From the NCBI GenBank assembly GCA_964473355.1, contig CAYYOS010000014.1, positions 1 to 26,016 of the forward strand: a DNA stretch of 26,016 bases, in the 5' to 3' direction. This DNA is from CAYYOS01 sp964473355. Lineage in GTDB: Bacteria > Pseudomonadota > Gammaproteobacteria > Burkholderiales > REEB80. The translations under genes were made by a program, and so were the position numbers. Numbering within the stretch: position 1 is the first letter of the stretch; each line of letters begins with the position of its first letter. The notes beneath the pieces are model-generated. The model was not told the origin of the DNA, did no database searches, and worked only from the letters and a program-made list of their open reading frames with translations. This document shows positions 24,314 through 26,016 of the stretch, one piece after another.

Positions 24314-25378
24314 ATGACCAATAAACGTATTTTCGACCCGCAACACCTGAGCGTAGTCGCGTTGCTAGTACTGGTTGGTGTTTTAATTTACTTACTCGGG
24401 CCGATACTTACGCCATTTTTATTCGCCGCTATATTGGCTTATATTTGCGATCCCTTAGTGGATAAATTGCAGCGGCGTAAAGTCCCGCGTACCGCGGGCG
24501 TGCTTTTGGTATTGGCTATGTTGGCACTACTCTTCGTGGGATTGATCCTTATTTTAATTCCCTTGTTTGAACAAGAAATAAAACTATTCATTACCCGCAT
24601 CCCCGACTATATCGATTGGTTTAAGTTACGGGTGGAACCTTGGCTGGAAAGCACGTTGGGAATTGCCTTCTCATTGGACGCCGCCGCCTTAAAAGAGGCT
24701 GCGCAGACGCACTGGAAGAGCGCTGGCGACATGGTGTTAAAAGCCTTGCCGTCTATTAAAGTTGGCGGCCTAGCGCTGCTGGGATTTTTTATGAATTTAA
24801 TCTTGGTGCCTATAGTCTTGTTTTATTTGTTGAGAGATTGGGATGTATTAATGAAAAACTTGGAGCAGTTGATACCGCGCCGCTACTACGACGAAGTTAT
24901 TTTGTTAGCGCGGGACATTGACCGGGTATTGGGTGAATTTTTGCGCGGCCAGCTTTTGGTCATGCTCTTAATGTCGGTGTTTTATGTATTGAGTTTATGG
25001 CTGGTGGGTTTGGAGTTTGCGCTACCCATCGGATTAATTGCTGGGATCTTGGTTTTTATACCCTATGTGGGTGCAACCTTAGGGTTTATATTGGCGACCC
25101 TAGCCGCGCTCATGCAGTTACAAGGCTTATCCGGGCTCATCCCAGTTTGGATAGTGTTTGGCTTGGGCCAGCTAATAGAAAGCTTTGTGGTCACGCCGTG
25201 GCTGGTGGGGGACCGCACCGGATTGCACCCCGTCGTGGTTATCTTCGCGCTGATGGCGTTTGGCCAACTGTTTGGTTTTGTCGGCGTGCTCTTAGCTTTG
25301 CCGGCCAGCGCTGCGCTCCTGGTTTGGCTGCGCCACTTGCGTGGCAAGTATTTGGCCAGCAACATGTACCAAAGCTAG
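24314..25378 (+). CDS. AI-2E/PerM-family permease
   Basis: A 354-residue inner-membrane protein of the AI-2E family exporter superfamily (YdiK/PerM/TqsA relatives). Hydrophobic helices are at about 14-37, 57-83, 150-170 and five or six further ones to the C-terminus. Family-specific landmarks are LTPFLFAAILAYICDPLVDKL, FYLLRDWDVLMKNLEQLIPRR and the conserved GLIAGILVFIPYVGA segment, followed by GLGQLIESFVVTPWLVGDRTGLHP. The substrate of this betaproteobacterial clade is not known; the family name comes from the E. coli autoinducer-2 exporter. I chose the ATG at 24314 because the promoter ends at 24279. It is followed by hda after 21 bases, an order common in Betaproteobacteria. Confidence 0.9.
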   Translation: MTNKRIFDPQHLSVVALLVLVGVLIYLLGPILTPFLFAAILAYICDPLVDKLQRRKVPRTAGVLLVLAMLALLFVGLILILIPLFEQEIKLFITRIPDYIDWFKLRVEPWLESTLGIAFSLDAAALKEAAQTHWKSAGDMVLKALPSIKVGGLALLGFFMNLILVPIVLFYLLRDWDVLMKNLEQLIPRRYYDEVILLARDIDRVLGEFLRGQLLVMLLMSVFYVLSLWLVGLEFALPIGLIAGILVFIPYVGATLGFILATLAALMQLQGLSGLIPVWIVFGLGQLIESFVVTPWLVGDRTGLHPVVVIFALMAFGQLFGFVGVLLALPASAALLVWLRHLRGKYLASNMYQS

Positions 25379-25399
25379 CGCGCCACGGTCGGAAAAATA

Positions 25400-26016
25400 G
25401 TGAAACAGTTGGCGTTAGACATCGCCCTTCCCGCGTCACCGGATTTCGACAATTTTGTCGTCGGCCGTAACGCTGAGTTAGTGCAACAATTACGCGCAAT
25501 TGCCGACGGATCTGTGCCCCAGAAAAGTTTATACGTGTGGGGCGAGCAGGGCAGCGGTAGAACGCATTTACTAAAAGCAGCGGTGGAGGCTTGCGCTGTT
25601 CCTGCGCTTTATATTAAAGGCGGCGAAGACCTTATCGAAGACCGTCGCGCCCGCCTTATCGCAATCGACGACGTCGAAACCTTAGATGACGCCGCCCAAA
25701 TCGCCGCATTCCACTTATACAATCGCTTACGCGATGAGGGTGGCGCGTTTATAGCCAGCGGCAACGTCGCGCCTAATCAGTTAGCGCTGCGCGCAGATTT
25801 ACAAACCCGCTTAACGTGGGGCTTGGTCTACAACATCAACCGGCTTACCGATGAAGAAAAAATAGCGGCGCTTCATCATCATGCCCAGCAACGAGGGTTT
25901 GAATTGAAAACAGACGTGGCGAATTATTTGCTGCGCCACGGAAAGCGCGATATGCCCGGCCTTATCGCTATTTTGGACGCTCTGGACAGGTATTCATTGG
26001 AGACAAAACGGCCCGT
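25400..26016 (+). CDS. hda: Hda, DnaA-related regulator of replication initiation (3' end cut by window)
   Basis: The first 205 codons of an open frame that runs off the window. It begins at GTG (25400) with MKQLALDIALP, whose QLALDI matches the beta-clamp-binding motif QL[SP]L-type found at the Hda N-terminus. Walker A GEQGSGRTHLL and Walker B LIAIDDVETL are present, followed by sensor I (FIASGNVAPNQL) and the arginine-rich LRADLQTRL segment of DnaA-family AAA+ proteins. Hda with the loaded sliding clamp stimulates ATP hydrolysis by DnaA and so prevents over-initiation. It lacks the DnaA DNA-binding domain, as far as visible. GGAA nine bases upstream is a weak ribosome-binding site. Confidence 0.93.
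   Translation, partial: MKQLALDIALPASPDFDNFVVGRNAELVQQLRAIADGSVPQKSLYVWGEQGSGRTHLLKAAVEACAVPALYIKGGEDLIEDRRARLIAIDDVETLDDAAQIAAFHLYNRLRDEGGAFIASGNVAPNQLALRADLQTRLTWGLVYNINRLTDEEKIAALHHHAQQRGFELKTDVANYLLRHGKRDMPGLIAILDALDRYSLETKRP

Overview
The window reads as a chromosomal segment of a Betaproteobacterium, probably near the Nitrosomonadales/Methylophilales (inferred from gene content and order, not from a search). The order ndk, rlmN, pilW, rodZ, ispG, hisS, yfgM-like, bamB, the pair accA-tilS, and the arrangement purM facing an AI-2E-type permease followed by hda are all typical of that class. Coding density is high and nearly all genes are housekeeping. There is no prophage, CRISPR array or intact insertion sequence.

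Left part (1-3530): the 5' end of a leftward helix-turn-helix regulator; rightward lysC for aspartate kinase; tRNA-Ser(GCT) and tRNA-Arg(ACG), each with its own tight promoter; a 319-base gap with a degenerate dRS3-like inverted repeat; then three small membrane or exported proteins of unknown role. One ends in a clear intrinsic terminator and the next is followed by a strong hairpin.

Middle part (3586-16244), all rightward: ggt (gamma-glutamyltransferase), accA and tilS, a family 2 glycosyltransferase, and then the long run ndk, rlmN, pilW, rodZ, ispG, hisS, yfgM-like, bamB. Most joints after rlmN are overlaps of 4 to 8 bases, so this is probably one transcription unit covering nucleotide balance, rRNA modification, pilus assembly, cell shape, isoprenoid synthesis, tRNA charging and outer-membrane assembly.

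Two non-coding palindromic elements interrupt this run, at 8928-9093 (between ndk and rlmN) and 12921-13193 (between ispG and hisS). They have different terminal inverted repeats but share a hairpin tip ATAG-T(C/T)ATT-CTAT. The second can be folded by eye into a three-way junction. Each seems to supply the ribosome-binding site of the gene downstream, and the first also appears to supply the start codon and an N-terminal extension of RlmN. They are the most unusual thing in the window.

Right part (16339-24250), leftward: a membrane fatty-acid desaturase; a tightly overlapped group of an rsmB-type methyltransferase, a PLD-family lipoprotein, an MscS-type channel and a small conserved protein; two tandem DUF3108 proteins; purN and purM. 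From 24251 the strand switches to an AI-2E/PerM-family permease and hda, the DnaA-related initiation regulator, which is cut by the window end.
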